From contig JAFWJL010000008.1 of the NCBI GenBank assembly GCA_017511605.1, forward strand, positions 124,001 to 188,000: 64,000 nucleotides of DNA. Direction: 5' to 3'. Positions 50,146 through 58,284 of this stretch are shown one piece after another (position 1 is the first letter of the stretch; every line of letters starts with the position of its first letter). The stretch is from Bacilli bacterium (GTDB taxonomy: Bacteria; Bacillota_I; Bacilli_A; RF39; UBA660). The notes below the pieces were generated by a model that saw nothing but the letters and a program-made list of their open reading frames with translations, was not told where the DNA came from and did no database searches. A program made the translations under genes and the position numbers.

Positions 50146-51069
50146 TTAATGTACTCTTTCTTTTATTTTTATCATAAGACCATTTTCTAAGCAATGCATA
50201 TAGTTTTCCATATTCATTTTTCTATAACCATTTCTTTTTTTATTATAAACGTAGATATCTACATCAGTTTCATCTCTAACTAGTATAAAACATATGTATT
50301 TTCTTTTGCCATTAATATCTTTGTAGCAATTATGTATTGTGATGTTACCTGTATTGTGCATGTAATCAAATTCATTTAAATCAAAAAACTCTTCTAATAC
50401 TCTTTCATGATGCCATTGTCTATCGATATAGCCCATATTACTTGTATCTGTACAATCAATATTTTCTAATATAAATTGTGCTTTTTCTCTGAAATCTTCT
50501 ATTCCATCAGCTACTGAATGTAATAAATATAGATAATCATTTGAATAACTTTGTTTATCTTTGATATACCCTATTTTTTTGTCAATTTGTTCTTGTTCTT
50601 GACGACTAATAATTCTTTTATTCGAAAAAGGTGATTCTAGACCAAAACTACTTGTAAAAGAATGTGTTTGAATATTACATATATCTTCTTGTAGGTCTAT
50701 ACAAAACTTTCTACCATCTTTTAATTTGATAAAATTGTAGGCATGATTATATCTGACATCTTTACATTGCTCTACTATGGTATATATGTTTATTCCAAAA
50801 TTTTTTAAAACATTTTCTATTATATATGAAAATGATAAGCATATGGCATGATTGATATTCATACATCTATTTAAATCATTTAGATCTTTGCTATGATTAT
50901 ATATATAGGCTCTTGTTTCTCTATTTCCAAATGGTATAAAGTTGTTGTCAAAAGATAAGTTTTTACCTAAGTCTATATAGATATATCTAATTATTTCTAA
51001 TTCATCTTTAATATTTTTATCTTTTAATTCTTTAGTTTTTTCTTCAACATACTTATCTAAGTTGCTCAA
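50146..51069 (-). CDS. Transglutaminase-like protein
   Basis: 307 aa. Cys in NHAICLSFSYI near residue 90, His in RYNHAYNFIKL and Asp in FCIDLQEDI give a transglutaminase-type Cys-His-Asp triad. The rest is unrecognised. I choose the TTG at 51069, because GAGTGATTATT before it matches the ribosome binding pattern of other genes here; an in-frame GTG at 51078 would overlap that site. It heads a three-gene operon. Confidence 0.65.
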   Translation of the reverse strand: MSNLDKYVEEKTKELKDKNIKDELEIIRYIYIDLGKNLSFDNNFIPFGNRETRAYIYNHSKDLNDLNRCMNINHAICLSFSYIIENVLKNFGINIYTIVEQCKDVRYNHAYNFIKLKDGRKFCIDLQEDICNIQTHSFTSSFGLESPFSNKRIISRQEQEQIDKKIGYIKDKQSYSNDYLYLLHSVADGIEDFREKAQFILENIDCTDTSNMGYIDRQWHHERVLEEFFDLNEFDYMHNTGNITIHNCYKDINGKRKYICFILVRDETDVDIYVYNKKRNGYRKMNMENYMHCLENGLMIKIKERVH

Positions 51070-51113
51070 AATAATCACTCTTTCTATTAGTTATTCCCCT
51101 TAACGTGTTTTAT

Positions 51114-51141
51114 AGTATACCACTTTTTATGTTTTTGTTAA
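51114..51141 (-). promoter_or_regulatory. Promoter of the 51069-49433 operon
   Basis: On the - strand: -35 TTAACA (51136-51141), 16 bases, -10 TATACT (51114-51119). Confidence 0.6.
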
Positions 51142-51151
51142 TAGTAATTTT

Positions 51152-51283
51152 TTATTTTTGTGTAATATCTTCATTTGTTTTATTTAAATTATTTTTATAG
51201 TACTTTATGATGTCACTTATATAGTCTTTTAACTTTGTTTCGCTAACTGTTTGCAGATATTCTTTACTATATAAGCTACTCAT
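51152..51283 (-). CDS. Small hypothetical protein (43 aa)
   Basis: 43 aa, hydrophilic and helical (starts MSSLYSKEYLQTVSETKLKD). GGGTGATAAT precedes the ATG, and an extended -10 TGTTATAAT lies upstream (-10 at 51305-51310). Function unknown. Similar small Lys/Tyr-rich helical proteins are common in phage and island DNA. Confidence 0.5.
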   Translation of the reverse strand: MSSLYSKEYLQTVSETKLKDYISDIIKYYKNNLNKTNEDITQK

Positions 51284-51319
51284 ATTATCACCCTACTTTA
51301 GTTAATTATAACATAATAA

Positions 51320-51342
51320 AAACAGTCATGCGACTGTTTTTT
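51320..51342 (-). terminator. Rho-independent terminator
   Basis: Stem AAACAGTC / GACTGTTT with ATGC or GCAT loop and T-runs on both strands; ends the deoxyribosyltransferase-like gene. Confidence 0.85.
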
Positions 51343-51864
51343 TTATTCCTTATCCATTATTTTTCTTTCTTGAATTGGAATTACTTTGTTGTCTTCATTT
51401 ATACCCTTTTCTTTTGCCATTTTAATAGATGCAAGTAATAATTCTTCAATATTATTAATTGGTTTGTTACCTGTATCTTTTTCATATAACCAGTCTAAAT
51501 ATCCTTTTTTTATTGAATCTTCTGGTCTACCATATATGATTTTACCAGTATGAATCCAATAACCAAATTCTACATTAGTGGTGAAACCTGGCATATTTGG
51601 TAATTCTCTTGGAACCCAAAATGCTATTACAGAGGCATTAGATAGTGCTTCTCTTTCCCATTCTACTTGGGCTAAATAATTTTCTAATGGTCTCCATGTA
51701 GAGTATTCTGGTACGTATACTATTCCATTAAAACCATTTTTTTCTAAAAAGTCGCAAGCTTCTTTTCTCCAAGATTTAATGATATTATCTCTAGGGGTAG
51801 GACCTGCTAGAAAGATTGATTCTTTTCCTTTTATTACTTCTTGATCTGAATAATTTATTAACAT
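51343..51864 (-). CDS. Nucleoside 2-deoxyribosyltransferase-like protein
   Basis: 173 aa with IFLAGPTPR near residue 16, SWRKEA, the putative catalytic Glu region in VEWEREAL and FWVPRELP / TNVEFGYW. This fits the Nuc_deoxyri_tr2 (PF15891) family, which cleaves or transfers deoxyribose between bases. ATG at 51864 follows GGAGAAATAAT. Located in the accessory island and expressed with the small glycine-zipper gene upstream. Confidence 0.78.
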   Translation of the reverse strand: MLINYSDQEVIKGKESIFLAGPTPRDNIIKSWRKEACDFLEKNGFNGIVYVPEYSTWRPLENYLAQVEWEREALSNASVIAFWVPRELPNMPGFTTNVEFGYWIHTGKIIYGRPEDSIKKGYLDWLYEKDTGNKPINNIEELLLASIKMAKEKGINEDNKVIPIQERKIMDKE

Positions 51865-51865
51865 A

Positions 51866-52051
51866 TTATTTCTCCTTTTTCTTTTTTTCATCTATTGCTA
51901 TACCTATGCATAGCCCTAAACACATTCCTATAGGCATATATATAGCTAAATTATTTGTTGCTGCCCCTATTCCAGAGCCTATGCATAGTCCTATGCACAT
52001 TCCTAATGCAGTCCATTCACCGTATTTTTCATTTTTATCTTTCTTTTTCAT
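51866..52051 (-). CDS. Small glycine-zipper membrane protein (61 aa)
   Basis: 61 aa with two glycine-zipper helices of similar sequence (GMCIGLCIGSGIG and GMCLGLCIGIAI) between charged ends. Such proteins pack tightly in membranes. AGGAGAG precedes the ATG at 52051. Function unknown. Confidence 0.65.
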   Translation of the reverse strand: MKKKDKNEKYGEWTALGMCIGLCIGSGIGAATNNLAIYMPIGMCLGLCIGIAIDEKKKKEK

Positions 52052-52059
52052 ATGCTCTC

Positions 52060-52773
52060 CTATTTTCCACATAATCTATCTTTACAATTATGACATTGTA
52101 AGGCACAATTGGTTTTTTCTATAAATCTTTCTGGGTATAGTGCACACGCTATTTCCCATACAATTAATATTATTATAGACATCAATAATAAACTATAAGT
52201 CCAAATTCCTGGGATTACTATTAATGGTGTAAACATCATAGCATGATCCCAATTAAATATTCTACAAGTAGTACAACATTTATTATGCATGAAGAATGTC
52301 TTAAAAGGACACCACCCTACTACACATATAGTGTCGCATACGTAGAATGCTACAGAAATTAATATTACTATTTGGTAGGAGATTAAATGAGTAAAATATA
52401 GTGTACTAATAATGATTAATAATATTATCCAAGCTATTGCGACGGAAGTGCTACCCTTAGTCATCTCTTTCATATTTGATTTTACTATATTTCTATCTAT
52501 CTTTTTGATATTGGGTATATATCTATGACTCCAGTATTTTTGTGAACCTAGTGGCCAATATTTTGGTACTTTACATAATTGTAGTATCATATCAATCATC
52601 CATATTAACCATATTATATGTAATGGTGAAAATTCTTTTATAAAATTTAATCCTTTAGCTGCTTTAAAAGTATTGGGATAGATTATATAGATGCCTATCA
52701 TACTAATGAATATTATTATACGAAATATTAGACGTCTAATATAACTTCTACGAAACTTTGATTTGTTTTTCAT
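52060..52773 (-). CDS. Cys-rich polytopic membrane protein
   Basis: 237 aa, about six helices, with cytosolic or loop Cys clusters (WCPFKTFFMHNKCCTTCRIF near residue 160 and CALQCHNCKDRLCGK at the C-terminus), suggesting metal or Fe-S binding. Also conserved HxxxFNWDHAMMFTP-like residues. No family named. ATG at 52773 follows GTGATGTAT, the local ribosome binding pattern. Confidence 0.65.
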   Translation of the reverse strand: MKNKSKFRRSYIRRLIFRIIIFISMIGIYIIYPNTFKAAKGLNFIKEFSPLHIIWLIWMIDMILQLCKVPKYWPLGSQKYWSHRYIPNIKKIDRNIVKSNMKEMTKGSTSVAIAWIILLIIISTLYFTHLISYQIVILISVAFYVCDTICVVGWCPFKTFFMHNKCCTTCRIFNWDHAMMFTPLIVIPGIWTYSLLLMSIIILIVWEIACALYPERFIEKTNCALQCHNCKDRLCGK

Positions 52774-52798
52774 ATACATCACTATTTAATTATAACAT

Positions 52799-52824
52799 AA
52801 AAAGAACTATAATTAGTTCTTTTT
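52799..52824 (-). terminator. Terminator of the alkylation-repair gene
   Basis: Stem AAAGAACTA / TAGTTCTTT with a short AT loop, overlapping the end of the gene at 52813. Confidence 0.75.
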
Positions 52825-53496
52825 CTTTAGACTTCTTAAATACTCTTTTTGGTCATTTGTTATTCGATAACTTTCTATTGCTTTTTGAATAGTTTTATTA
52901 TGTACCCATACATCTAATTTATTATTTTCTATGTATTTAATTGCTTCATCATATTGTTTAGCTAGTGCTGTTGCAAAATACCAAGCAATCATCATATTTA
53001 CATAATATTCTTTGCTTCTAATCTTAGATACTAATTCTAAATATTTTTTATTAAAACTTTCATTTAGAAAATGTTCCATAAGTATACCTATACCAAATCT
53101 AATGGTATAAGTTTGTTTTGATTTAATCCATATTTTAATATATTCGATTAATTCTTCTTTATGCTTTTTAAATACTTTAGGAGACATTTGATCACAAGTT
53201 GCCCAATTATCTACATATGGTAGGAATTTATTAGTATAATTCATACATTCATTAAAATCTTTTAATTCAGAAATAATAAAAGCATGCAGTTGATTTTCAT
53301 CAAAATATTTATGAGGCAATTCCTCTAAAAAATCTTTATAATTATTAGTTTTTATTAATTCTTTAGCTAATTTTCTAAGTTCTGGAGTACGTATTCCAAT
53401 AAAAATTGTTTTGTTAGCTGTAGGAATTAATTTAACTTGAAAATCTCTATATTCTTTGTCCTGTAATTCATATAATTTTGTAGTAATATTACTCAT
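52813..53496 (-). CDS. DNA alkylation repair protein (AlkD-like HEAT-repeat glycosylase)
   Basis: 227 aa, all helical HEAT-like repeats, with GIRTPELRKLAKEL near residue 32, HKYFDENQLHAFII and VDNWATCDQMSPKVF near 93. These match the DNA_alkylation_repair family (PF08713), which excises bulky or alkylated bases. AAAGGAG precedes the ATG. Confidence 0.88.
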   Translation of the reverse strand: MSNITTKLYELQDKEYRDFQVKLIPTANKTIFIGIRTPELRKLAKELIKTNNYKDFLEELPHKYFDENQLHAFIISELKDFNECMNYTNKFLPYVDNWATCDQMSPKVFKKHKEELIEYIKIWIKSKQTYTIRFGIGILMEHFLNESFNKKYLELVSKIRSKEYYVNMMIAWYFATALAKQYDEAIKYIENNKLDVWVHNKTIQKAIESYRITNDQKEYLRSLKKKN

Positions 53497-53505
53497 AATA
53501 CTCCT

Positions 53506-54270
53506 TTATTTAATTATTTTAATAGTACTTAGTATATCTTTTAGAAAACTTTCATCCTTAAAACGAGGATCATTTGTCGTGAAACCATATTTTCTATTAT
53601 TATCTAATATAGTTATTTGATATACTGATATTTCATTTTTAGTTCCAATTTTAAATATATAGCCATCTAGATCACCTTTAATAATAGTCATAGATTCAAT
53701 TTTTGGAATGACTATTTCGACATAATAATTAAATGAACAATTTTGCATCATTTTACTTGTGCTAGTAAATATATTATTTTTTAATGGATAATTATCTCCA
53801 ATAAACTTATAAAAATCAATTTCATTTTTGATATTATTGTCTTTTAGAAATTTTTTTCTATTTGCTAAATAAAAAATATTAGTTCTTATATCAGTTTCTC
53901 CATAAAAGTTTATATCTTTAGAATTAGTTTTAAAACCTTCTACAAGTGACATGTTTTGTTCATTATCATCTATAAAATAAATAACTGATGTTGTTCCGTC
54001 AGAATTATTTTTTATATATCTCTCTTTTGTTTTTTCATCTAAATTGTACCCGTCCATTATATTTTTTAGTTTTATGCTGTTATGAGTAAAATACTCATCT
54101 TCATTTAGTGTTTTAGACGTTATGGTAATTTCTTTCCTATTTTGTAATCCTTTTGTGATTATATTAATGGAATCTTTATTTGTATTACATAATAGTAACA
54201 TTACAATTTTAAATACAATAATAAGTAGTAATAAAATTATTAATGTTATTAGCATTTTTCTTTTTTTCAT
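53506..54270 (-). CDS. Membrane-anchored hypothetical protein
   Basis: 254 aa: a basic N-terminus and one helix (residues about 6-28) followed by an outside domain with no recognised motif. AAGGGGA precedes the ATG. Part of the all-minus-strand accessory island. Confidence 0.6.
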   Translation of the reverse strand: MKKRKMLITLIILLLLIIVFKIVMLLLCNTNKDSINIITKGLQNRKEITITSKTLNEDEYFTHNSIKLKNIMDGYNLDEKTKERYIKNNSDGTTSVIYFIDDNEQNMSLVEGFKTNSKDINFYGETDIRTNIFYLANRKKFLKDNNIKNEIDFYKFIGDNYPLKNNIFTSTSKMMQNCSFNYYVEIVIPKIESMTIIKGDLDGYIFKIGTKNEISVYQITILDNNRKYGFTTNDPRFKDESFLKDILSTIKIIK

Positions 54271-54289
54271 ATTATTCCCCTTTTAATGC

Positions 54290-55036
54290 TTATTTTCTTA
54301 ATATAAGATTTTTATTTAAGTATTCATAAATTCCTTCTTCGTCGTTAGTTGAGGTGATTGCTTTTGCTTTATGTTTTACTTCATCGATAGCATTTCCCAT
54401 TGCTACTCCCATACCAACATTTTCTAATATTAGTAAATCATTTTCGGCATCACCGAAAAATATTACTTCATCTAAAGAAATTGACATTTTTTCAATTATC
54501 TTTGATAGTGTACTTAATTTGTTTGTTTCCTTTTCGTTTATAGTTAGCCATAACCATGTGTTTTTGTTATCTGTATCTTTCATTGCTACTACATTAACTG
54601 TATCAATACTATCTGTTATAACCTTTTTATAATGCGCTTGTTGTTCTGCTGTATTTAAATATACATTCATTCTTGCAATTTCTTCATCTATATCGTCAGT
54701 TGAGTTTATATTTACTCTAATTCCTTTAGGATCATTTGCACCCTTTATAAAATATTTATTAAGGGAAACATATTCACATCTTGCATCTGTATCTTTAAAA
54801 ATTTCTTCTATTTTTCTTAAATCATTGTCACTTAATGTTCCGAATGAAGAGATACTATTTGATTTTGCATCCAAAACAAATGCACCATTATTTAGTAATA
54901 CATAATCAAACATATTTACATCTAAGACGTTTTTAGTACTTGCTAAGTTCCTAGCTGTTATTCCAATTACTAGGTAATTATTATTTCTGCATTCTTCTAA
55001 TATATTTTTTGTGTTTTCTGTTTTATGTCCTTTCAA
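54290..55036 (-). CDS. HAD-family (Cof-type) phosphatase lacking its N-terminal DxD motif
   Basis: 248 aa. Motif II (VIGITARNL), the Cof cap domain, and motif IV (FFGDAENDLLIL near residue 196) are present. The N-terminal catalytic motif DxDGT, normally within the first 12 residues, is absent. The frame begins at a TTG inside the end of the upstream gene, at the residue where family members usually continue after DxDGTL. Without the nucleophile Asp it should be inactive, so this is probably a 5'-truncated gene. Confidence 0.72.
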   Translation of the reverse strand: MKGHKTENTKNILEECRNNNYLVIGITARNLASTKNVLDVNMFDYVLLNNGAFVLDAKSNSISSFGTLSDNDLRKIEEIFKDTDARCEYVSLNKYFIKGANDPKGIRVNINSTDDIDEEIARMNVYLNTAEQQAHYKKVITDSIDTVNVVAMKDTDNKNTWLWLTINEKETNKLSTLSKIIEKMSISLDEVIFFGDAENDLLILENVGMGVAMGNAIDEVKHKAKAITSTNDEEGIYEYLNKNLILRK

Positions 55037-55577
55037 TAATTTTCTTTTTCTTTATATCTTTTAATATGCTATATATTATTTTTGTTTTATCATATGCTAA
55101 GTTTTCTTCACCTGCATATTTTTCAAATTCTTCTAATATTTCATCTATGTTATTAACATTTACTCTGTCATTTATAATATATTTAGCTACTTCTATTCTA
55201 TCTCTCCAGATTAATGTCATGAGTGTATCAGCAATTATCTTATCTGATAAAGTACATTTTTTATATAAGCCTAGTACTAGTTCATCAGTGATTGGCCTTG
55301 GATTTGTTACTATTATTTTATTTGATCTATATATTCCTTTTTCTTTACTTACAGTAATTACTTCTGCGTCTTCTGGAATAATAACGTCATATAGTGTATC
55401 ACCTCTATGAAGCCATCTTAATATTTTATCTTCTGTACCAAAATTAAAACCACCTATTTTTTCTGGTTCGGTTTCTTTTGGATTCCAATTATCAGTTACA
55501 TTTATTTCATCCAATTTATATTCAAAACCACCGGCATTTGATTTTAATCCATCCATTACTCTAACAAATTTACTCAT
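55023..55577 (-). CDS. Hypothetical protein, paralogous to the N-terminal domain of the 56075 gene product
   Basis: 184 aa. Shares with the protein at 56075 the pattern GGFNF near residue 43, LRWLHRGDTLYDVIIPEDAEV and a helical second half (VNVNNIDEILEEF). I do not recognise the family. The start codon lies 9 bases after AGAAAGAAGG, a possible remnant of the rlmCD tail. Its last codons (IIERT) overlap the truncated HAD gene by 14 bases. Confidence 0.65.
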   Translation of the reverse strand: MSKFVRVMDGLKSNAGGFEYKLDEINVTDNWNPKETEPEKIGGFNFGTEDKILRWLHRGDTLYDVIIPEDAEVITVSKEKGIYRSNKIIVTNPRPITDELVLGLYKKCTLSDKIIADTLMTLIWRDRIEVAKYIINDRVNVNNIDEILEEFEKYAGEENLAYDKTKIIYSILKDIKKKKIIERT

Positions 55578-55582
55578 ATTTG

Positions 55583-55600
55583 CCTTCTTTCTAGTATTAT
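55583..55600 (-). repeat. Possible short remnant of the rlmCD tail (J4)
   Basis: On the - strand ACTAGAAAGAAGGC directly before the start of the 55577 gene resembles the last bases of the J2 tail copy. Only about 11 bases match, so this is weak on its own. Confidence 0.35.
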
Positions 55601-56019
55601 TTAATTAATTCTAAATCACCATTAATTATTATTGGGCCAAAACCTTGTATTTCATCAAATAACATACCGCTAGGAATATCATTATATAAATAAATTTTCT
55701 TATCTAATCTAAATGCATCATACATTTCTAAAAATGTTGCTCCACCAATATAATTTTTTAATACTTCTCCATCTTTTTCTTTATCAAAGTTTAATACTAA
55801 AACTGCATCTACACTTGAAATTGTGTCTTCACTTTGTTTATACATTGCTGATTTGAACTTTTTATGTTCTTCTATACCTAAATTCCATGCTTTTTGTTCA
55901 GCAGTTGGATCATCATAACAATTTGGTAGAATTACTTCTATATTTTTCTTTTCTAAATATTTTTTAACGTCATCTATTTTTGAATAAAACTTTTTACTAC
56001 ATATTACAAATACTCTCAT
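55597..56019 (-). CDS. Nucleoside-deoxyribosyltransferase-like/TIR-like fold protein
   Basis: 140 aa, Rossmann-like: VFVICSKKFY at the N-terminus, VDAVLVLNFDKEKDG near residue 72 and GGATFLEMYDAFRLDKKIYLYND near 92. The pattern resembles nucleoside 2-deoxyribosyltransferase-related small proteins with a conserved Glu in the FLEMYDAF helix. The exact function is unknown. It starts 6-7 bases after AGAAAGGAG, which belongs to a copy of the rlmCD tail (J3). Confidence 0.65.
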   Translation of the reverse strand: MRVFVICSKKFYSKIDDVKKYLEKKNIEVILPNCYDDPTAEQKAWNLGIEEHKKFKSAMYKQSEDTISSVDAVLVLNFDKEKDGEVLKNYIGGATFLEMYDAFRLDKKIYLYNDIPSGMLFDEIQGFGPIIINGDLELIK

Positions 56020-56024
56020 AATAT

Positions 56025-56057
56025 CTCCTTTCTAATATACAGACACTCTCACAATGG
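56025..56057 (-). repeat. rlmCD 3'-end copy J3
   Basis: On the - strand it begins CCCATTGTGAGAGTGTC and ends ATTAGAAAGGAG. In the rlmCD frame it reads HCESVCILERR, close to the real tail HCESITVLERK. It lies between the stop of the 56075 gene and the start of the 56019 gene, preceded by TTAGCACTGA. Confidence 0.75.
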
Positions 56058-56074
56058 GTTGATCGGTGTCAGTG

Positions 56075-57172
56075 CTAATTCATTTCATCAATTTTTTCTA
56101 TAAAATTATTTGAATATTTATACCATTTATAAATTGCTTTTTTTCTTTCTTTATAATTATTTATTTCTTTTTCGGTATAATTTTTGTTATTTAATTTAAA
56201 TCTTTTGATAGTTCTTTCATAGCAAGTATCAATACAAGTTCTTATAACTATTAATGTTCCTCTTAATATGTTTACATTTTTAATACAATGAAATTGAGCA
56301 CAATCAATAACAATTGTTTTGTCATATTTTTTGCAATAATCTAGTATCTCACTATAAATCAAATCAAAATCTTCCCCACAATTAGGTAAAATTTCATATT
56401 TATTTCTAAAATACTCTCCTAATTCTTTATTTATTCCAGTGCTTTTACTATATCTTTCGTCTGAAAAAATATTATCTGTATCAATTATTAAATATTCATT
56501 ATTATTAAAGTGATCATTTGCATATGTAGATTTTCCAGAGCCACTTTGTCCTGTCAAATTTATTACATTATCTTCCGTAATTTTTTTGGTATATGGATCC
56601 TTATCAATAAACAAATTAATATCTATTGGGCTTTTTATTTCATCTAAAATTTCTTTAACTTTATTATAACAATCATAATCAACTTCATGCCATGGTTTTA
56701 TAGAATTGATAAATTCATCTAATGCTAAATCTATATTATCCATATTAACTTTATCCTTAATCAAAGTTAAAGCAATATCATAATATCCTCTTGAAGCTAA
56801 TAATCCAATACATTCAAAATATGTAGTTAAAGGAAGCTTTGATTTTTTATAAAATTCCATTAATAATTCTTCTGAAATTGGTATAGGATTTTTGAGAATA
56901 ATTTTATTTGAAACAATTATTCCACCAGGAGTTTTATCATTTCTAACATTCACTATTTCACCATCTTGAGGAATTTCTACTTCGTATAGAGTATCACCCC
57001 TAGACATCCATCTTAATGCACATTCTTCATTAGTGAAATTAAAACCTCCACGCTTGTCCCAATCAGTATTATCAGGATCCCATGTATCACATGTAATAAC
57101 TTTCCCTATTTCAAACTTTTGATTATCTCTATGACCAATATTATCTTTAAAAATCCACTTTAGATATTTCAT
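56075..57172 (-). CDS. Two-domain protein: RGGFNF domain plus P-loop kinase
   Basis: 365 aa. Residues 1-165 are homologous by eye to the product of the 55023 gene (RGGFNF, LRWMSRGDTLYEVEIPQDGE). Residues about 200-365 are a P-loop kinase with Walker A GQSGSGKST, LIIDTDNIF and TIVIDCAQFH, of the shikimate/zeta-toxin-like AAA_33 kind. Possibly phosphorylates a nucleotide or sugar-nucleotide (inference). It starts 7 bases after AGAAAGAAGG of tail copy J2. Confidence 0.7.
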   Translation of the reverse strand: MKYLKWIFKDNIGHRDNQKFEIGKVITCDTWDPDNTDWDKRGGFNFTNEECALRWMSRGDTLYEVEIPQDGEIVNVRNDKTPGGIIVSNKIILKNPIPISEELLMEFYKKSKLPLTTYFECIGLLASRGYYDIALTLIKDKVNMDNIDLALDEFINSIKPWHEVDYDCYNKVKEILDEIKSPIDINLFIDKDPYTKKITEDNVINLTGQSGSGKSTYANDHFNNNEYLIIDTDNIFSDERYSKSTGINKELGEYFRNKYEILPNCGEDFDLIYSEILDYCKKYDKTIVIDCAQFHCIKNVNILRGTLIVIRTCIDTCYERTIKRFKLNNKNYTEKEINNYKERKKAIYKWYKYSNNFIEKIDEMN

Positions 57173-57178
57173 TTTTTT

Positions 57179-57215
57179 ACCTTCTTTCTAATACAGTGAC
57201 ACTTCCACAATGGGG
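57179..57215 (-). repeat. rlmCD 3'-end copy J2
   Basis: On the - strand from CCCCATTGTGGAAGTGTC to TTAGAAAGAAGGTAA. In frame it reads HCGSVTVLERR-stop. It matches the true rlmCD end at 28 of 36 bases, and several differences are synonymous codon changes (Ser TCT/AGT, Thr ACA/ACT, Val GTT/GTA). Confidence 0.82.
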
Positions 57216-57306
57216 CGTATCAGTGCTAAGCACTCTAACCTTGTTTCAGTATTAGGAATATTTCCTAGCTATGAAACTACCCTATTTGTTTGCGTATTAG
57301 TGCTAA
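57215..57306. repeat. Spacer module between cassettes, flanked by direct repeats (J2 side)
   Basis: GCGTATCAGTGCTAA (57215-57229) and GCGTATTAGTGCTAA (57292-57306) flank a 62-bp unit. Inside are AGTGCT-A-AGCACT (57222-57234) and TAGGAA-N3-TTCCTA. The unit aligns with the spacer at 58181-58258 over TAACC.TGTTTCA, AAACTACC and GCGTATTAG. Confidence 0.7.
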
Positions 57307-57322
57307 ATCAGTTATTGTTAAA

Positions 57323-58114
57323 TTATTTGATATATTGTTCCATAACATATATTTCTTTAAAACCTAGTTTTTCATAATAAGTTTGATTCTTAGTATGATA
57401 TTCAGTACATAGTAATAAATGTTCTCCTTTGTTTTTGTTGAATATTTTTATTAAGTATGTTAATACTTGCTTGCTATATCCTTTATTCCAGAATCCTTGC
57501 GCCGTACCAACGTTATTTATCATGCCAATGCCATCAACAATATTTAATGTGGCAACACTAACAGGTATATTATCTTCATTATAGCCAATAATATGATATG
57601 TTTTAGTGCTATTCATCGAAATTTTTACTGCATCATAATAACATTTGGTAACTGCATCAGCATAAACGTTTTCATTTGAATTTTCAATATTATCATTATA
57701 AGCTGATGCCAACACTTTCATAAAATCATTATATTCAATTTCTGTCTCTACAATTTTTATTTTCATACTAATATCTGTTTCTTTATAATCAGTTAAAATC
57801 ATAAATACATCAGTATCATTTAGTTTATATCCATTGTCTAGAATAAATCTTTTATTATCTTCATAATATTGGTCGTCCCTTCCAATATAAATAGAAGGAA
57901 TACGATTCATTGATTTTAATTTGTTTTCTATTTCAGTAATTATATCTTTATTAGTTTTATTCTTTAAATAAGCCATATTCCAAAAATAATCATCCATCAG
58001 TTTAGAAGTGCATAAAATATAATTTTCTGTTTCTTCTTTTGTATCGAAAAACATACCTTTTAATAATTCATATTGCATATTCCAACATGTTGAACAATTA
58101 AATACTCTTTCCAT
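57323..58114 (-). CDS. GNAT-family N-acetyltransferase
   Basis: 263 aa. The N-terminal half is divergent. The C-terminal GNAT fold carries the acetyl-CoA loop VGTAQGFWNKGYSKQ near residue 206, followed by HLLLCTEYHTKNQTYYEKLG. The substrate is unknown. It starts 8 bases after AGAAAGGAAG of tail copy J1, which provides its ribosome binding site. Confidence 0.82.
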   Translation of the reverse strand: MERVFNCSTCWNMQYELLKGMFFDTKEETENYILCTSKLMDDYFWNMAYLKNKTNKDIITEIENKLKSMNRIPSIYIGRDDQYYEDNKRFILDNGYKLNDTDVFMILTDYKETDISMKIKIVETEIEYNDFMKVLASAYNDNIENSNENVYADAVTKCYYDAVKISMNSTKTYHIIGYNEDNIPVSVATLNIVDGIGMINNVGTAQGFWNKGYSKQVLTYLIKIFNKNKGEHLLLCTEYHTKNQTYYEKLGFKEIYVMEQYIK

Positions 58115-58120
58115 ATTCTT

Positions 58121-58156
58121 ACTTCCTTTCTATAACTGCAATTGATTCGCAATGGG
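58121..58156 (-). repeat. rlmCD 3'-end copy J1
   Basis: On the - strand from CCCATTGCGAATCAATTGC to AGAAAGGAAGTAA. In frame it reads HCESIAVIERK-stop, matching the true rlmCD end at 31 of 36 bases. It lies between the HD-domain gene and the GNAT gene. Confidence 0.85.
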
Positions 58157-58161
58157 TGGAC

Positions 58162-58258
58162 ACCTATTTATAAATAGGTTATTTAACCATGTTTCATATT
58201 AAAAAACATGTTCCTATACATAAAACTACCTATGTTGATTGCGTATTAGGAACATATG
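58162..58258. repeat. Spacer module between cassettes (J1 side), with inverted repeats
   Basis: Contains a perfect 18-bp palindrome ACCTATTTATAAATAGGT (58162-58179) and nested inverted repeats ATGTTCCTA / TAGGAACAT (58208-58216, 58247-58255) and ACATA / TATGT (58218-58222, 58231-58235). The right part is homologous to the J2 spacer. Confidence 0.7.
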
Positions 58259-58284
58259 CTTTTTTTAATTATTACAATGGTATA

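Noticed and set aside
57173..58284. Classical integron attC sites
   Set aside because: One stretch (GTTAAAT) fits GTTRRRY, but the matching core is not conserved at the other junctions and no integron integrase is present. The shared element is instead the rlmCD tail.
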